DNA of 64,000 nucleotides, from contig NZ_JAANOP010000004.1 of the NCBI RefSeq assembly GCF_011250515.1, forward strand, positions 1-64,000, read 5' to 3'. This stretch comes from Aquirufa ecclesiirivi (GTDB lineage: Bacteria > Bacteroidota > Bacteroidia > Cytophagales > Spirosomataceae). The position numbers and the translations under genes are program-made. The notes beneath the pieces are model-generated. The model was not told the DNA's origin and did no database searches. It saw only the letters and a program-made list of their open reading frames with translations. Shown piece after piece: positions 10,148 through 18,791 of this stretch. Positions within the stretch are counted from its first letter, which is position 1. Each line of letters begins with the position of its first letter.

Positions 10148-11434
10148 TTATTGGATAGGAGAATTGGAATCAACCTCCTCGTAAGCCTCTAAATTGAACA
10201 AATCATTCAAGGCATCTACCATGCTATCTGATTCACCTCGTTTACAGGCAGCTTTCAAATGAATGATGGGTTGTTTGATGATTTTTTGAACCAAGCTAGC
10301 CGTAATTTTTTCCAATTTTTCAGCCTCTTGAGGATTAAGACCTTTCAAGTGACGATTGATTTCTTCTTTACGGATTTGCTCTAGCGCATTTTTCAATTTA
10401 TGGATGGTCGGTGAAACTTCCATTTCTTTTGACCAATCATTGAAACTAATCACGGACTCATCGATGATTCTACGAACATCGGGCACAGATGCCATCCGAA
10501 TACGCAAGGCTTCATCTGCCCGTTCTTTCAGCGTATCAATGTTATAAAGTAATACGCCTGATATTTTTTCAATACCTTCTTCAATACTTCTAGGAACCGA
10601 AAGGTCAATGAAATACTTGAAAGTCAATATAGATAATTTCTTTAATTCTGCTTGTGTGATGATGGGATCTTGATTGCGCACGGAAGAGATAATGATATCT
10701 GCCTGTGCAATTTCCTTCCACAAATCTTCGATAGGAGCCACACGGAAAGGTTTATCGTGGGCAATTTTTTCCGCCTTTTCCAAGGTACGGTTCATGATGG
10801 TGATTTCTGCGAAATCTTTATCCTCCATGTTTTTACACACATCCAAACCAATTTCCCCTAAACCTAAAATTAACACCTTCGGTTGAGCAATAGCTTGAGA
10901 TAACTCTTCTGCCAAAGCTACTGTCGCATAAGAAACAGAAGCCGCTCCATCACGGAACGAAGTTTCTTGTGCTACACGTTTATTGGCATAAAAGATGGTA
11001 TGCATCAAACGGTGCAAATACGGACCTGCTAAATTTAAATCGGCCGATTGCTGATATGCCTTTTTGATTTGATTGGGAATCTGTAAATCACCTACCACTT
11101 TGGATTGTAAACCCGTAGCCACCTCAAATAAATGCCTTAAAGATGCCTCCGCGTCAGCTTCATGATGGAAATAAGGCGTGTATTCTTGGGTTTGATGCAA
11201 GCCTTTTTCAATCAATAAACTCTTAACTAAATCACTGGAAATATCTTCTGGAGTATTGTAATACACCTCTGTACGATTGCAGGTAGATACAATCAACATT
11301 TCTTGTAATCCAAAAAGGTCTTTACATTTAATAGCAAAGGCTCTACTTTCTTCCTCATTTAATGCCACTTGCTCACGAATCGTGAGAGGAGCAGAGCGAT
11401 GAGATATACTAATAGACTTAAACGGAATTGACAT
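10148..11434 (-). CDS. hemA: Glutamyl-tRNA reductase
   Basis: Catalyses NADPH-dependent reduction of glutamyl-tRNA(Glu) to glutamate-1-semialdehyde, the first step of C5 heme synthesis. The N-terminal SISISHRSAPLTIRE and the STCNRTEVY motif with catalytic Cys52 are family hallmarks; a Rossmann segment LGLGEIG follows, and the C-terminal helical dimerisation domain is present. The open frame reaches a TTG at 11461, but the ATG at 11434 gives a 428-residue protein beginning MSIPFKSISISH, which fits the usual N terminus, so I use it. The gene is followed closely by recX. No hemL or other heme gene is adjacent. Confidence 0.95.
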   Translation of the reverse strand: MSIPFKSISISHRSAPLTIREQVALNEEESRAFAIKCKDLFGLQEMLIVSTCNRTEVYYNTPEDISSDLVKSLLIEKGLHQTQEYTPYFHHEADAEASLRHLFEVATGLQSKVVGDLQIPNQIKKAYQQSADLNLAGPYLHRLMHTIFYANKRVAQETSFRDGAASVSYATVALAEELSQAIAQPKVLILGLGEIGLDVCKNMEDKDFAEITIMNRTLEKAEKIAHDKPFRVAPIEDLWKEIAQADIIISSVRNQDPIITQAELKKLSILTFKYFIDLSVPRSIEEGIEKISGVLLYNIDTLKERADEALRIRMASVPDVRRIIDESVISFNDWSKEMEVSPTIHKLKNALEQIRKEEINRHLKGLNPQEAEKLEKITASLVQKIIKQPIIHLKAACKRGESDSMVDALNDLFNLEAYEEVDSNSPIQ

Positions 11435-11492
11435 TCGGTGGTTTTGAAAAATAATTAACAAAAGTACAAACCAAAATTTATTTTATATACTG

Positions 11493-11517
11493 TCTTGACA
11501 AGAAAATAGTAAATTAG
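11493..11517 (+). promoter_or_regulatory. Candidate promoter for the serine-branch operon
   Basis: TTG at about 11493 and TAAATTAG at about 11510 resemble the Bacteroidota -33 and TAnnTTTG -7 elements, with one mismatch in the latter and a slightly short spacer. They lie about 20 bp upstream of the first ATG at 11539 in the divergent hemA intergenic region. Confidence 0.4.
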
Positions 11518-11538
11518 ACAAAGTTTAAATAACACAAG

Positions 11539-12363
11539 ATGGACTTCAGCAACAAGACAGTTTTTATTACCGGTGCGTCACGGGGTATCGGATTTGAGAT
11601 TGCCAAAAAAATGGCTTCTGTGGGTGCAAACGTAGTTATTGCCGCCAAAACGGCTACACCTCATCCCAAATTACCAGGAACCGTTTTTTCTGCGGCCGAG
11701 GAAATTGAGCGTTTAGGTGGTCGAGCCTTGCCTTTGGTCTTAGATATTCGTGATGAAAATCATGTTTTTGAAGCCGTAGAAAAAGCCGTGGAGACCTTCG
11801 GAGGGATCGATATCTTAGTGAATAATGCCTCCGCTATCTCATTGACTGGGACCCTTTGGACCGACATGAAGAAGTATGATCTAATGCATCAAGTGAATGC
11901 CCGTGGTACCTTTTTGACTTCCAAAGCTTGCTTGCCCCATTTATTGAAGTCGAAAAATCCCCATGTATTAACGCTTTCGCCTCCTCTAAATATAGAAGCC
12001 CGTTGGTTTGAAAACCATGTGGCCTATTCCATGGCCAAATTTGGGATGTCGTTGTGTACGCTTGGTATGGCAGCTGAGTTTAAAAATAAAGTCGCTTTCA
12101 ATTCTCTTTGGCCTAAAACCATCATAGCTACCGCAGCCATTGAATTTGCCGTGGGGAATTCAGATATGTTGGATCGGGCTAGAAAACCTAGTATTATGGC
12201 GGACGCCGCCTATGAGATATTTAAGCAAAATCACGTCAGCACCACGGGTCAGTTTTTTATTGATGAAGAGGTTTTACGTGCGGCCAATTACACGGACTTT
12301 GATGTCTATAAAGTCAATCCTAGTTTAGGGGACCATGAATTAATTCCTGACTTTTTTATTTAA
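11539..12363 (+). CDS. Short-chain dehydrogenase/reductase, HSDL2-like
   Basis: A 274-residue NAD(P)-dependent oxidoreductase of the SDR superfamily. The cofactor motif TGASRGIG is at residues 11-18, an NNAS motif at about 95, and the catalytic Tyr163-x-x-x-Lys167 in YSMAK. The long loop after the first helix (residues about 33-47, with HPKLPGT) and the C-terminal DAAYEI and GQFFIDE segments resemble the SDR domain of HSDL2-type proteins, but no SCP2 lipid-binding domain follows. Substrate cannot be read from sequence. It opens a run of seven plus-strand genes with minimal gaps. Confidence 0.85.
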   Translation: MDFSNKTVFITGASRGIGFEIAKKMASVGANVVIAAKTATPHPKLPGTVFSAAEEIERLGGRALPLVLDIRDENHVFEAVEKAVETFGGIDILVNNASAISLTGTLWTDMKKYDLMHQVNARGTFLTSKACLPHLLKSKNPHVLTLSPPLNIEARWFENHVAYSMAKFGMSLCTLGMAAEFKNKVAFNSLWPKTIIATAAIEFAVGNSDMLDRARKPSIMADAAYEIFKQNHVSTTGQFFIDEEVLRAANYTDFDVYKVNPSLGDHELIPDFFI

Positions 12364-12367
12364 TGCC

Positions 12368-13360
12368 TTGCCTTTAATTCAATCAGATCCTAGCTACCAG
12401 CCTCCTTTTTGGTTACCCGAAGGACATACACAAAGTATGTATACGGCATTATTTCGCAAAATTACCCAACTGATTCCACATCGGGAAAGGTTGATTTTGT
12501 CCGATCAGGATTTTGTAGATCTAGATTGGTATGTCGACGGACCTTTGTCAGACAAGCCTTTACTCATTATTTCTCACGGTTTAGAAGGAAGCAGTCAAGC
12601 GCAATATGTGAGAGGACTGGTGAAAACCATGATCGCTCGGGGTTTCAATGCCTTGGCCTGGAACTTCCGATCTTGTTCTGGTGAGATGAATACGAAGCTG
12701 CGTTTTTACCACAGCGGTGCTACCGATGATTTAGAAGAAGTAATTCAAACCTGTGTTAACCGAGGTGCTACACAGATCTATTTGGCAGGTTTTAGTTTGG
12801 GAGGAAATCTCACCTTAAAATGGTTAGGTGAACAGGGGCAAAATCATCCAAATTTGATTCGAAAAGCTGTAGCATTTTCCGTACCTTTGCACCTTTCAAG
12901 TAGTAGCCGAAAGTTGGCACGACGAGAAAATGGACTCTACACTCATCGATTTTTACAAACTCTTCTATCTAAAGCAAAAGAAAAAGCCGTGCTATTTCCC
13001 ACGGCTGTCGATGTGGCTATTCTGAAAAGAATCAAAACATTGAGGGAGTTTGATGATGTAATTACGGGTCCATTGCACGGTTTTAAAGATGCGGAAGACT
13101 ATTACGAACAAAATAGCTCGCTGTATTTTTTAGATAAAATTCAGGTTCCTACCTTGGTAGTGAATGCCCAAAATGATCCATTTTTATCGCCCGAATGCCT
13201 TCCCGCATCTCAGGCATCAAATTGGGAAAATGTCTTTTTGGAATTACCCACTCAAGGTGGGCATTGTGGATTCTATCCTTCAGATTATCGAGGAACCTTG
13301 TGGTCGGAACAACGGGCAATGAATTGGTTTTTGAATAAAGAAACGATTAATTATGTCTAA
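12368..13360 (+). CDS. Alpha/beta hydrolase, YheT/EMB8 family
   Basis: 330 residues. The N-terminal YQPPFWLPEGHTQSMY, the SHGLEGSS oxyanion-loop segment and the nucleophile elbow GFSLGG (Ser143) identify the YheT branch of the alpha/beta-hydrolase fold; the C-terminal GGHCGFY carries the candidate catalytic His. YheT proteins are predicted carboxylesterases of uncertain substrate. The start is a TTG 4 bp after the previous stop; the ATG at 12363 is out of frame, and the TTG gives the expected MPLIQ-type N terminus. The 3' end overlaps the next gene by 8 bp, so translational coupling is likely. Confidence 0.88.
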   Translation: MPLIQSDPSYQPPFWLPEGHTQSMYTALFRKITQLIPHRERLILSDQDFVDLDWYVDGPLSDKPLLIISHGLEGSSQAQYVRGLVKTMIARGFNALAWNFRSCSGEMNTKLRFYHSGATDDLEEVIQTCVNRGATQIYLAGFSLGGNLTLKWLGEQGQNHPNLIRKAVAFSVPLHLSSSSRKLARRENGLYTHRFLQTLLSKAKEKAVLFPTAVDVAILKRIKTLREFDDVITGPLHGFKDAEDYYEQNSSLYFLDKIQVPTLVVNAQNDPFLSPECLPASQASNWENVFLELPTQGGHCGFYPSDYRGTLWSEQRAMNWFLNKETINYV

Positions 13361-15263
13361 TAAACAGTTGGAGCCATTGCACATTGTGATTGATTTTGAT
13401 AGCACTTTTACCCAAGTTGAAGGGCTAGATGAATTGGCGAATATCGCCTTACAAGGAAACCCGAAACAGAAGGAGATTGTCTCCAAAATTCGGGAAATTA
13501 CTGAAAAAGGGATGACAGGTTCCTATTCTTTCGCTGATTCATTGCGGGATCGTGTTGCCCTTTTGTCGGCCAACCGTAGCCACGTAGATCAACTAATCAC
13601 TTTCTTAAAAGGTAAAATTTCTGATTCTTTCAATCGAAATAAAGAGTTTATTCAAGAACATGCGGAGCAAATTCTAATTGTCTCTAGCGGTTTTAAGGAT
13701 TTCATCGTACCTGTCGTTCAAGAATTAGGCATAGCGGCCGACAATGTTTTTGCCAATACCTTTAATTACGATGCTGAAGGCAATATAACGGGCTATGATC
13801 ACGATAATTTATTATCGAAGGACCGCGGTAAAGTAAGCCTTTTGCAATCCTTGCAATTAGAAGGAGAAGTTTATGTGATTGGAGATGGGTATACCGACTA
13901 TGAATTGCGTGAGGCGGGTTTAGCCAATAAGTTTTTTGCCTTTACGGAAAACGTATCTCGCAAAGTGGTGGTGGAGAAAGCTGACCACGTGGTGCCCTCA
14001 TTAGATGAGTTTTTATATATCAATGGATTGAGCCGCGCTCAGTCTTATCCAAAATCTAGGATTAAAGTTCTCCTTTTGGAAAACGTGCATCCTCATGCAG
14101 TACAAGCATTTAAGAAAGAAGGATTCCAAGTAGAATTGCTAAAAGGAGCGTTAGATGAAGCGGAATTGATTGAAAAAATCAAAGACGTGTCTATTCTAGG
14201 TTTACGTTCCAAAACCAATTTGACTAAAAAAGTATTAGAACATCCCAATGCCGCTCGCTTAATGTGTGTTGGCGCTTTCTGTATTGGTACAAACCAAATT
14301 GATTTATCGGAATGTGAAAATCGGGGTATCGCTGTTTTCAATGCTCCTTATTCCAATACACGCTCTGTAGTGGAATTGTCCATTGGTTTAATGGTAATGC
14401 TGACGCGTAATATCTTCGAGAAATCCACACGTATGCATGCTGGTGTTTGGGATAAATCAGCGACAAATTCTTACGAGATTCGTGGAAAGAAATTAGGATT
14501 AGTAGGTTACGGAAATATTGGTACTCAAATTTCTGTGATCGCTGAGGCTTTAGGGATGGAAGTGTTTTTCTACGATACCGTAGATAAGTTGGCTTTAGGA
14601 AATGCCAAAAAATGTTCGAGTTTGAAAGAATTATTGAACTTGGCAGATTTTGTGAGTTTGCATGTGGATGGAAGAAAGGTGAATAGCAACATCATTGGTG
14701 AGCAAGAGTTTTCTTGGATGAAAGACAATGTGATTTTCTTGAATCTCTCAAGAGGTCATGTGGTTGAAATCCCTGCTTTGGTAGAAGCCATTAAGTCAGG
14801 TAAAGTATGGGGAGCTGCGATTGACGTGTTCCCTTATGAGCCAAAGACCAACGATGAGGAATTTGTGAATGAGCTACGAGGTTTACCCAATGTTATCCTG
14901 ACTCCGCACATTGGAGGTTCTACAGAAGAAGCCCAAGCGAATATTGGCGAGTTTGTGCCGGCTAAATTGTTGCAGTTTATGAACAATGGTAGTACTTATG
15001 GGTCAGTGAACTTCCCTGAATTACAATTACCTCCATTGGAAAATGCACATCGATTATTGCATATACACCATAACATGCCAGGTATTTTGGCACAAATAAA
15101 CAATGTGTTTGCTAAATATCAGGTTAATATCATTGGTCAATACCTGAAAACAACGGAAAAAACGGGTTATGTGATTACCGATGTAGCCAAAGAATATTCC
15201 GAAGAAATAGTCAATGAATTGAAATTGATTGAGAATACCATTAAGTTTAGAATGCTTTATTAA
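13353..15263 (+). CDS. serA: Fused phosphoserine phosphatase / D-3-phosphoglycerate dehydrogenase
   Basis: A 636-residue bifunctional protein. Residues 1 to about 225 are a HAD phosphoserine phosphatase domain with DFDST at 14-18 (Asp14 nucleophile, Asp16), SSGF and GDGYTD motifs. From about residue 236 comes a D-3-phosphoglycerate dehydrogenase: a substrate domain with CVGAFCIGTNQIDL, the NAD-binding GYGNIG at 385-390, the catalytic His in LTPHIGGST, and a C-terminal ACT domain (about 563-636) that in relatives senses serine. It would therefore catalyse the first and third steps of serine synthesis. It overlaps the preceding gene by 8 bp and is followed 5 bp later by serC, which supplies the middle step. 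Confidence 0.93.
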   Translation: MSNKQLEPLHIVIDFDSTFTQVEGLDELANIALQGNPKQKEIVSKIREITEKGMTGSYSFADSLRDRVALLSANRSHVDQLITFLKGKISDSFNRNKEFIQEHAEQILIVSSGFKDFIVPVVQELGIAADNVFANTFNYDAEGNITGYDHDNLLSKDRGKVSLLQSLQLEGEVYVIGDGYTDYELREAGLANKFFAFTENVSRKVVVEKADHVVPSLDEFLYINGLSRAQSYPKSRIKVLLLENVHPHAVQAFKKEGFQVELLKGALDEAELIEKIKDVSILGLRSKTNLTKKVLEHPNAARLMCVGAFCIGTNQIDLSECENRGIAVFNAPYSNTRSVVELSIGLMVMLTRNIFEKSTRMHAGVWDKSATNSYEIRGKKLGLVGYGNIGTQISVIAEALGMEVFFYDTVDKLALGNAKKCSSLKELLNLADFVSLHVDGRKVNSNIIGEQEFSWMKDNVIFLNLSRGHVVEIPALVEAIKSGKVWGAAIDVFPYEPKTNDEEFVNELRGLPNVILTPHIGGSTEEAQANIGEFVPAKLLQFMNNGSTYGSVNFPELQLPPLENAHRLLHIHHNMPGILAQINNVFAKYQVNIIGQYLKTTEKTGYVITDVAKEYSEEIVNELKLIENTIKFRMLY

Positions 15264-15268
15264 AATTT

Positions 15269-16354
15269 ATGATGCAGCCCGTATTTTTTACCCCTGGCCC
15301 AGCGGCACTTTATCCTACTGTTCAAAAACATTATGAGGAGGCTTTTCGCTTGTCCATTGGTTCTATTTCGCATCGTTCAGCTCAGTTTAGGAAAATTTAC
15401 CAACATGCCGATGAGCAATTGAGGACTTTATTTAATTTACCTAAGCAAAACAATGCCATACTTTTTACGGGATCAGCAACAGAAATTTGGGAGCGTATTA
15501 TCATGAATACGGTGGAGCATGAGTGTTTTCACTTAGTGAATGGCTCATTTTCTAAAAAGTTTTTTGATTTTGCTCAAGAACTACATAAATATGCACATGC
15601 TGCCCACAAGCCATTTGGTGAAGGTTTTGATGCTTCTGATGTGCAAGTCTCCGAATACGCTGAGTTAATTTGTGCAACTGCCAATGAAACCAGCTCTGGC
15701 GTGCAAATGCGATCTCAAGAAATCCATAAACTGAAAAAAGCCAATAAGGATAAGTTCTTGGCGGTGGATATGGTATCTTCTGCACCTTATACCAATCTAG
15801 ATTTTAATTTAGTGGATACGGCTTTCTTCTCGGTTCAAAAAGCTTTTGGTATGCCTGCTGGTTTAGGGGTATGGATAGCCAATGAGGCCATGTTGGAGAA
15901 AGCAGAGCGAATGAAAAAGCACGAAGGGGTGATAGGTACCTACCATTCATTACCCAGCCTTTGGGAAAATTATAAAAAATTTGAAACGCCAGAGACTCCC
16001 AATGTCATGAGTATCTATGTATTGGGTAAAGTGGCTGAAGATTTTAATCGTATCGGTGTAGACCAAATCCGCAAGGAAATCGATCGCAAAGCGAAGGCAC
16101 TCTATGATTTTGCGAAGAAATCAGATCGTTTTGAAGCCTTTGTGGAAAACGAGTCGCATCGTTCTCAAACCGTTGTTGTATTGAATTGCCAAGAGGCAGC
16201 CGGGACTGTCATTCAGAAAGTGAAAGATGCCTCTGGAATGATCGTGGGTGCTGGATATGGCAAAATGAAAGAAACACAAATAAGAATTGCTAATTTCCCT
16301 GCTGTTTCTAGTGAACAAGTGGAGACATTGATACAAGCCTTGAACGCTATTTAA
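15269..16354 (+). CDS. serC: Phosphoserine aminotransferase (class V)
   Basis: 361 residues. The N terminus VFFTPGPAALYP and ISHRS are typical of class V aminotransferases; the pyridoxal-phosphate lysine is Lys191 in FFSVQKAFGMPAG. The protein converts 3-phosphohydroxypyruvate and glutamate to phosphoserine and 2-oxoglutarate. Assignment to serC rather than another class V enzyme is strengthened by its place directly after the SerB-SerA fusion. Two consecutive ATG codons (15269, 15272) are possible starts. Close spacing on both sides indicates an operon. Confidence 0.88.
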   Translation: MMQPVFFTPGPAALYPTVQKHYEEAFRLSIGSISHRSAQFRKIYQHADEQLRTLFNLPKQNNAILFTGSATEIWERIIMNTVEHECFHLVNGSFSKKFFDFAQELHKYAHAAHKPFGEGFDASDVQVSEYAELICATANETSSGVQMRSQEIHKLKKANKDKFLAVDMVSSAPYTNLDFNLVDTAFFSVQKAFGMPAGLGVWIANEAMLEKAERMKKHEGVIGTYHSLPSLWENYKKFETPETPNVMSIYVLGKVAEDFNRIGVDQIRKEIDRKAKALYDFAKKSDRFEAFVENESHRSQTVVVLNCQEAAGTVIQKVKDASGMIVGAGYGKMKETQIRIANFPAVSSEQVETLIQALNAI

Positions 16355-16364
16355 TTAGAAGAAA

Positions 16365-17357
16365 ATGATTAATCCTGGAAATTCCATCCGTTGGGGAATA
16401 CTCGCCTGCGGAAAAATCGCACGCAAATTTGCTGATGATTTAGCTTTTGTGTCGGATGCCCAACTCACAGCTGTGGCCTCCAGAGATATACATCGTGCAG
16501 AAGAATTTGCTTCTCATTATCCTGGTTCAAAGGCCTTTGGCTCTTATGAAGAAATGCTGAGCAGTGGATTGATTGATGTGGTATATGTGGCATCTCCACA
16601 CGGTTTACATCATGCTCATACCTTGTTGTGCTTAGAGGCTGGAATCCCCGTTTTATGCGAAAAAGCATTTGCGGTAAACGGCCGACAAGTCTCAGAAATG
16701 ATACAAAAAGCTAAAGAAAAGAACTTGTTTTTAATGGAGGCATTATGGACCAGATTCCATCCATCAGTGGCTAAAGTATTGGAGATCATCGAGTCAGGTA
16801 AGATTGGTCAAATTCGCCATGTGGCGGCCGACTTTGGATTTAAAGCGGAATACGATGTAGAGAGTCGTTTATTCAACCCCGTTTTAACGGGTGGGTCTTT
16901 GATGGATATTGGAATTTACCCTTTATTTATTTCCAAATTACTCTTAGGACAGCCTAAAACCTTATTAGCTACTGGAACCATGGCACCTACGGGAGTGGAT
17001 ATGAATTGTTCCATCGCAACGAGTTATGAAAGTGGTGCAACGGCAACCTTATTTTCTACGCTAGCAGCACAGACGGACACCACATGCGCTATTTATGGGA
17101 GTCAAGGTAAAATATTGATGCATTCACGCTTCCACGAGACCTTTGGTATCACGTTGACTTTAGAAAATGGAGATGTAGAAGAATTTGCTTGTGAACGCAA
17201 GGGCTGGGGTTATTCCTATGAAGCCGAAGCAGTGCAGGCGGATTTACGTGCAGGTCGACTAGAAAACAAATGGATGACACATCAGTTTAGTCAAGAGTTA
17301 ATGGGATTATTAGATAACATTAGAAAACAGATAGGTTTAGTCTATCCTAACGAATAA
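16365..17357 (+). CDS. Gfo/Idh/MocA family oxidoreductase
   Basis: 330 residues with an N-terminal Rossmann domain (WGILACGKIARKFADDL, residues about 10-26), the conserved CEKAF segment that corresponds to the family's EKP motif with Ala in place of Pro, and the EALWTRFHP segment typical of the dihydrodiol-dehydrogenase-like branch. Members reduce or oxidise sugars and related polyols with NAD(P). The substrate is not evident. The gene is 10 bp after serC and 2 bp before the next gene. Confidence 0.85.
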   Translation: MINPGNSIRWGILACGKIARKFADDLAFVSDAQLTAVASRDIHRAEEFASHYPGSKAFGSYEEMLSSGLIDVVYVASPHGLHHAHTLLCLEAGIPVLCEKAFAVNGRQVSEMIQKAKEKNLFLMEALWTRFHPSVAKVLEIIESGKIGQIRHVAADFGFKAEYDVESRLFNPVLTGGSLMDIGIYPLFISKLLLGQPKTLLATGTMAPTGVDMNCSIATSYESGATATLFSTLAAQTDTTCAIYGSQGKILMHSRFHETFGITLTLENGDVEEFACERKGWGYSYEAEAVQADLRAGRLENKWMTHQFSQELMGLLDNIRKQIGLVYPNE

Positions 17358-17359
17358 GC

Positions 17360-18016
17360 ATGAAAAAACAACTTTTGCTGGCTTGCTTTTTACTTATTAG
17401 CACCAGCATTTTTGCACAAATCAACAAATTTGAAAAAGAAATAAAGGCCTATGAAGTTCAAGATTCATTGGCTATGCCAGCTAAAAACCTGCGTTTGTTT
17501 TTGGGAAGCTCCAGCTTTAGACTCTGGAAAAGTTTTGATCAAGACATGGCAGCCTATCCTTCCATCAACCGTGGTTTTGGTGGTTCTACCTTAGAAGAAG
17601 CCTTGTATTACTTCGACCGCATGGTAGTCAAGTACCAACCAGCTTGGGTATTTATGTACGAAGGCGATAATGATTTAGCCAAAGGTCAAAGTCCAGAATT
17701 TATCGCCCAAGAATTTGTTGATTTTTCTAGGAGGCTGAGAGAAAAATTGCCAAACACCCAATTGGTGTTTATTGCTGCTAGACCAAGTTTAGCCCGATTA
17801 AACATGTTGGAAAAGCAAAAAGAGTTGAATTCCCGAATTCAACAAATTGTTTCCAAAGAGAAAGGACGTTTTTATATCGATATGCAGAGCCCCTTTTTTC
17901 GTGCCGATGGCAGTTTAATGGATGATGTGTTTGTGGCAGATCGTTTGCATTTAAATGAAAAGGGATACCTACTATTCGTGAAGCAAATTCATGAGTTTAT
18001 CCAAAAACATCCCTAA
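17360..18016 (+). CDS. Secreted SGNH/GDSL-type hydrolase
   Basis: 218 residues with a clear signal peptide (Lys-Lys then LLLACFLLISTSIFAQ). The SGNH blocks are present: GSSSF at 49-53 (candidate nucleophile Ser51), INRGFGGST with the oxyanion Gly, EGDND with Asn, and DRLHLNEKG with the Asp-x-x-His pair. These enzymes are exported esterases or deacetylases acting on acylated carbohydrates or lipids. It lies 2 bp after the oxidoreductase stop. Confidence 0.87.
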   Translation: MKKQLLLACFLLISTSIFAQINKFEKEIKAYEVQDSLAMPAKNLRLFLGSSSFRLWKSFDQDMAAYPSINRGFGGSTLEEALYYFDRMVVKYQPAWVFMYEGDNDLAKGQSPEFIAQEFVDFSRRLREKLPNTQLVFIAARPSLARLNMLEKQKELNSRIQQIVSKEKGRFYIDMQSPFFRADGSLMDDVFVADRLHLNEKGYLLFVKQIHEFIQKHP

Positions 18017-18027
18017 ATTATACGTTT

Positions 18028-18774
18028 ATGGCGAAGGAATATTCTGGAGTGAATTGGTTACCTCATATTTCAGTGGATTGTGTGATTTTCGGGTTTCATG
18101 AAAATCAACTAAAAGTGCTCCTTTTAAAATTCAAGAATACGGATGTTTGGTCTGTTTCAGGTGGATTTGTGAAATCCAATGAAGATATTGATCAAGCCGC
18201 AAGTAGAGTCTTGTTTGAAAGAACAGGTTTAAAAGATATCTACCTGGAGCAGTTTTATACGTTTGGGGATGTCAAAAGAAACCAAGGGGCTATCCAACAA
18301 CATGCTAAAATTCAAGAGAAAATTGGGGAATCAGGCGTAGATACATCCTTTCTTTCTGATCGCTATATTTCTATTGGGTATTATGCTTTGGTTGATTTCT
18401 CTAAAGTCAATGTGAGTTTGGGCCAAATGTCTGATATGTTTTCTTGGAATGATATTCACGAAATTCCTACTATGTTTTTGGATCACCGCGCTATCATCGA
18501 TAAAGCTTTAGAAAGATTACGCTGGTCTTTGGATCAAAAATTACTGGCCTTTAATCTTCTGGCGGAGACCTTTACTATGTCGGAATTACAACAGGTCTAT
18601 GAAACTATTTTAGGTAAAAAATTGGTGCGTACTAATTTCCAAAGAAAGATTTTAAGCATGGATATTTTGGTCCGACTAGAGAAGCGTTATCTAGGAGGGG
18701 CTCATAAAGCACCGTATTTATACCGATTTGATGCGAAGAAAGCTAAAGCATATCTATCTGAAGTAGAACTATAA
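18028..18774 (+). CDS. Nudix-type transcriptional regulator (NrtR/AraR-like)
   Basis: 248 residues. The N-terminal 150 or so form a Nudix fold (VDCVIFGFHENQLKVLLLKF, SVSGGFVKSNEDIDQAASRVL) in which the Nudix box is degenerate: the usual REUxEE is replaced by RVLFERTG, so hydrolase activity is doubtful. The C-terminal third is a winged-helix domain (LQQVYETILGKKLVRTNFQRKIL, followed by PYLYRFD). This architecture is that of NrtR-family repressors, which in Bacteroidota include sugar-responsive regulators. It ends the seven-gene run; its target is not shown by the sequence. Confidence 0.82.
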   Translation: MAKEYSGVNWLPHISVDCVIFGFHENQLKVLLLKFKNTDVWSVSGGFVKSNEDIDQAASRVLFERTGLKDIYLEQFYTFGDVKRNQGAIQQHAKIQEKIGESGVDTSFLSDRYISIGYYALVDFSKVNVSLGQMSDMFSWNDIHEIPTMFLDHRAIIDKALERLRWSLDQKLLAFNLLAETFTMSELQQVYETILGKKLVRTNFQRKILSMDILVRLEKRYLGGAHKAPYLYRFDAKKAKAYLSEVEL

Positions 18775-18791
18775 TTTAGAAATTTAACTAA

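Noticed and set aside
11435-11461. N-terminal extension of hemA from a TTG
   Set aside because: The extra nine residues are not part of the family and an ATG gives the standard N terminus.
18028-18774. Nudix protein as an active pyrophosphohydrolase
   Set aside because: The REUxEE core of the Nudix box is lost and a winged-helix domain follows.
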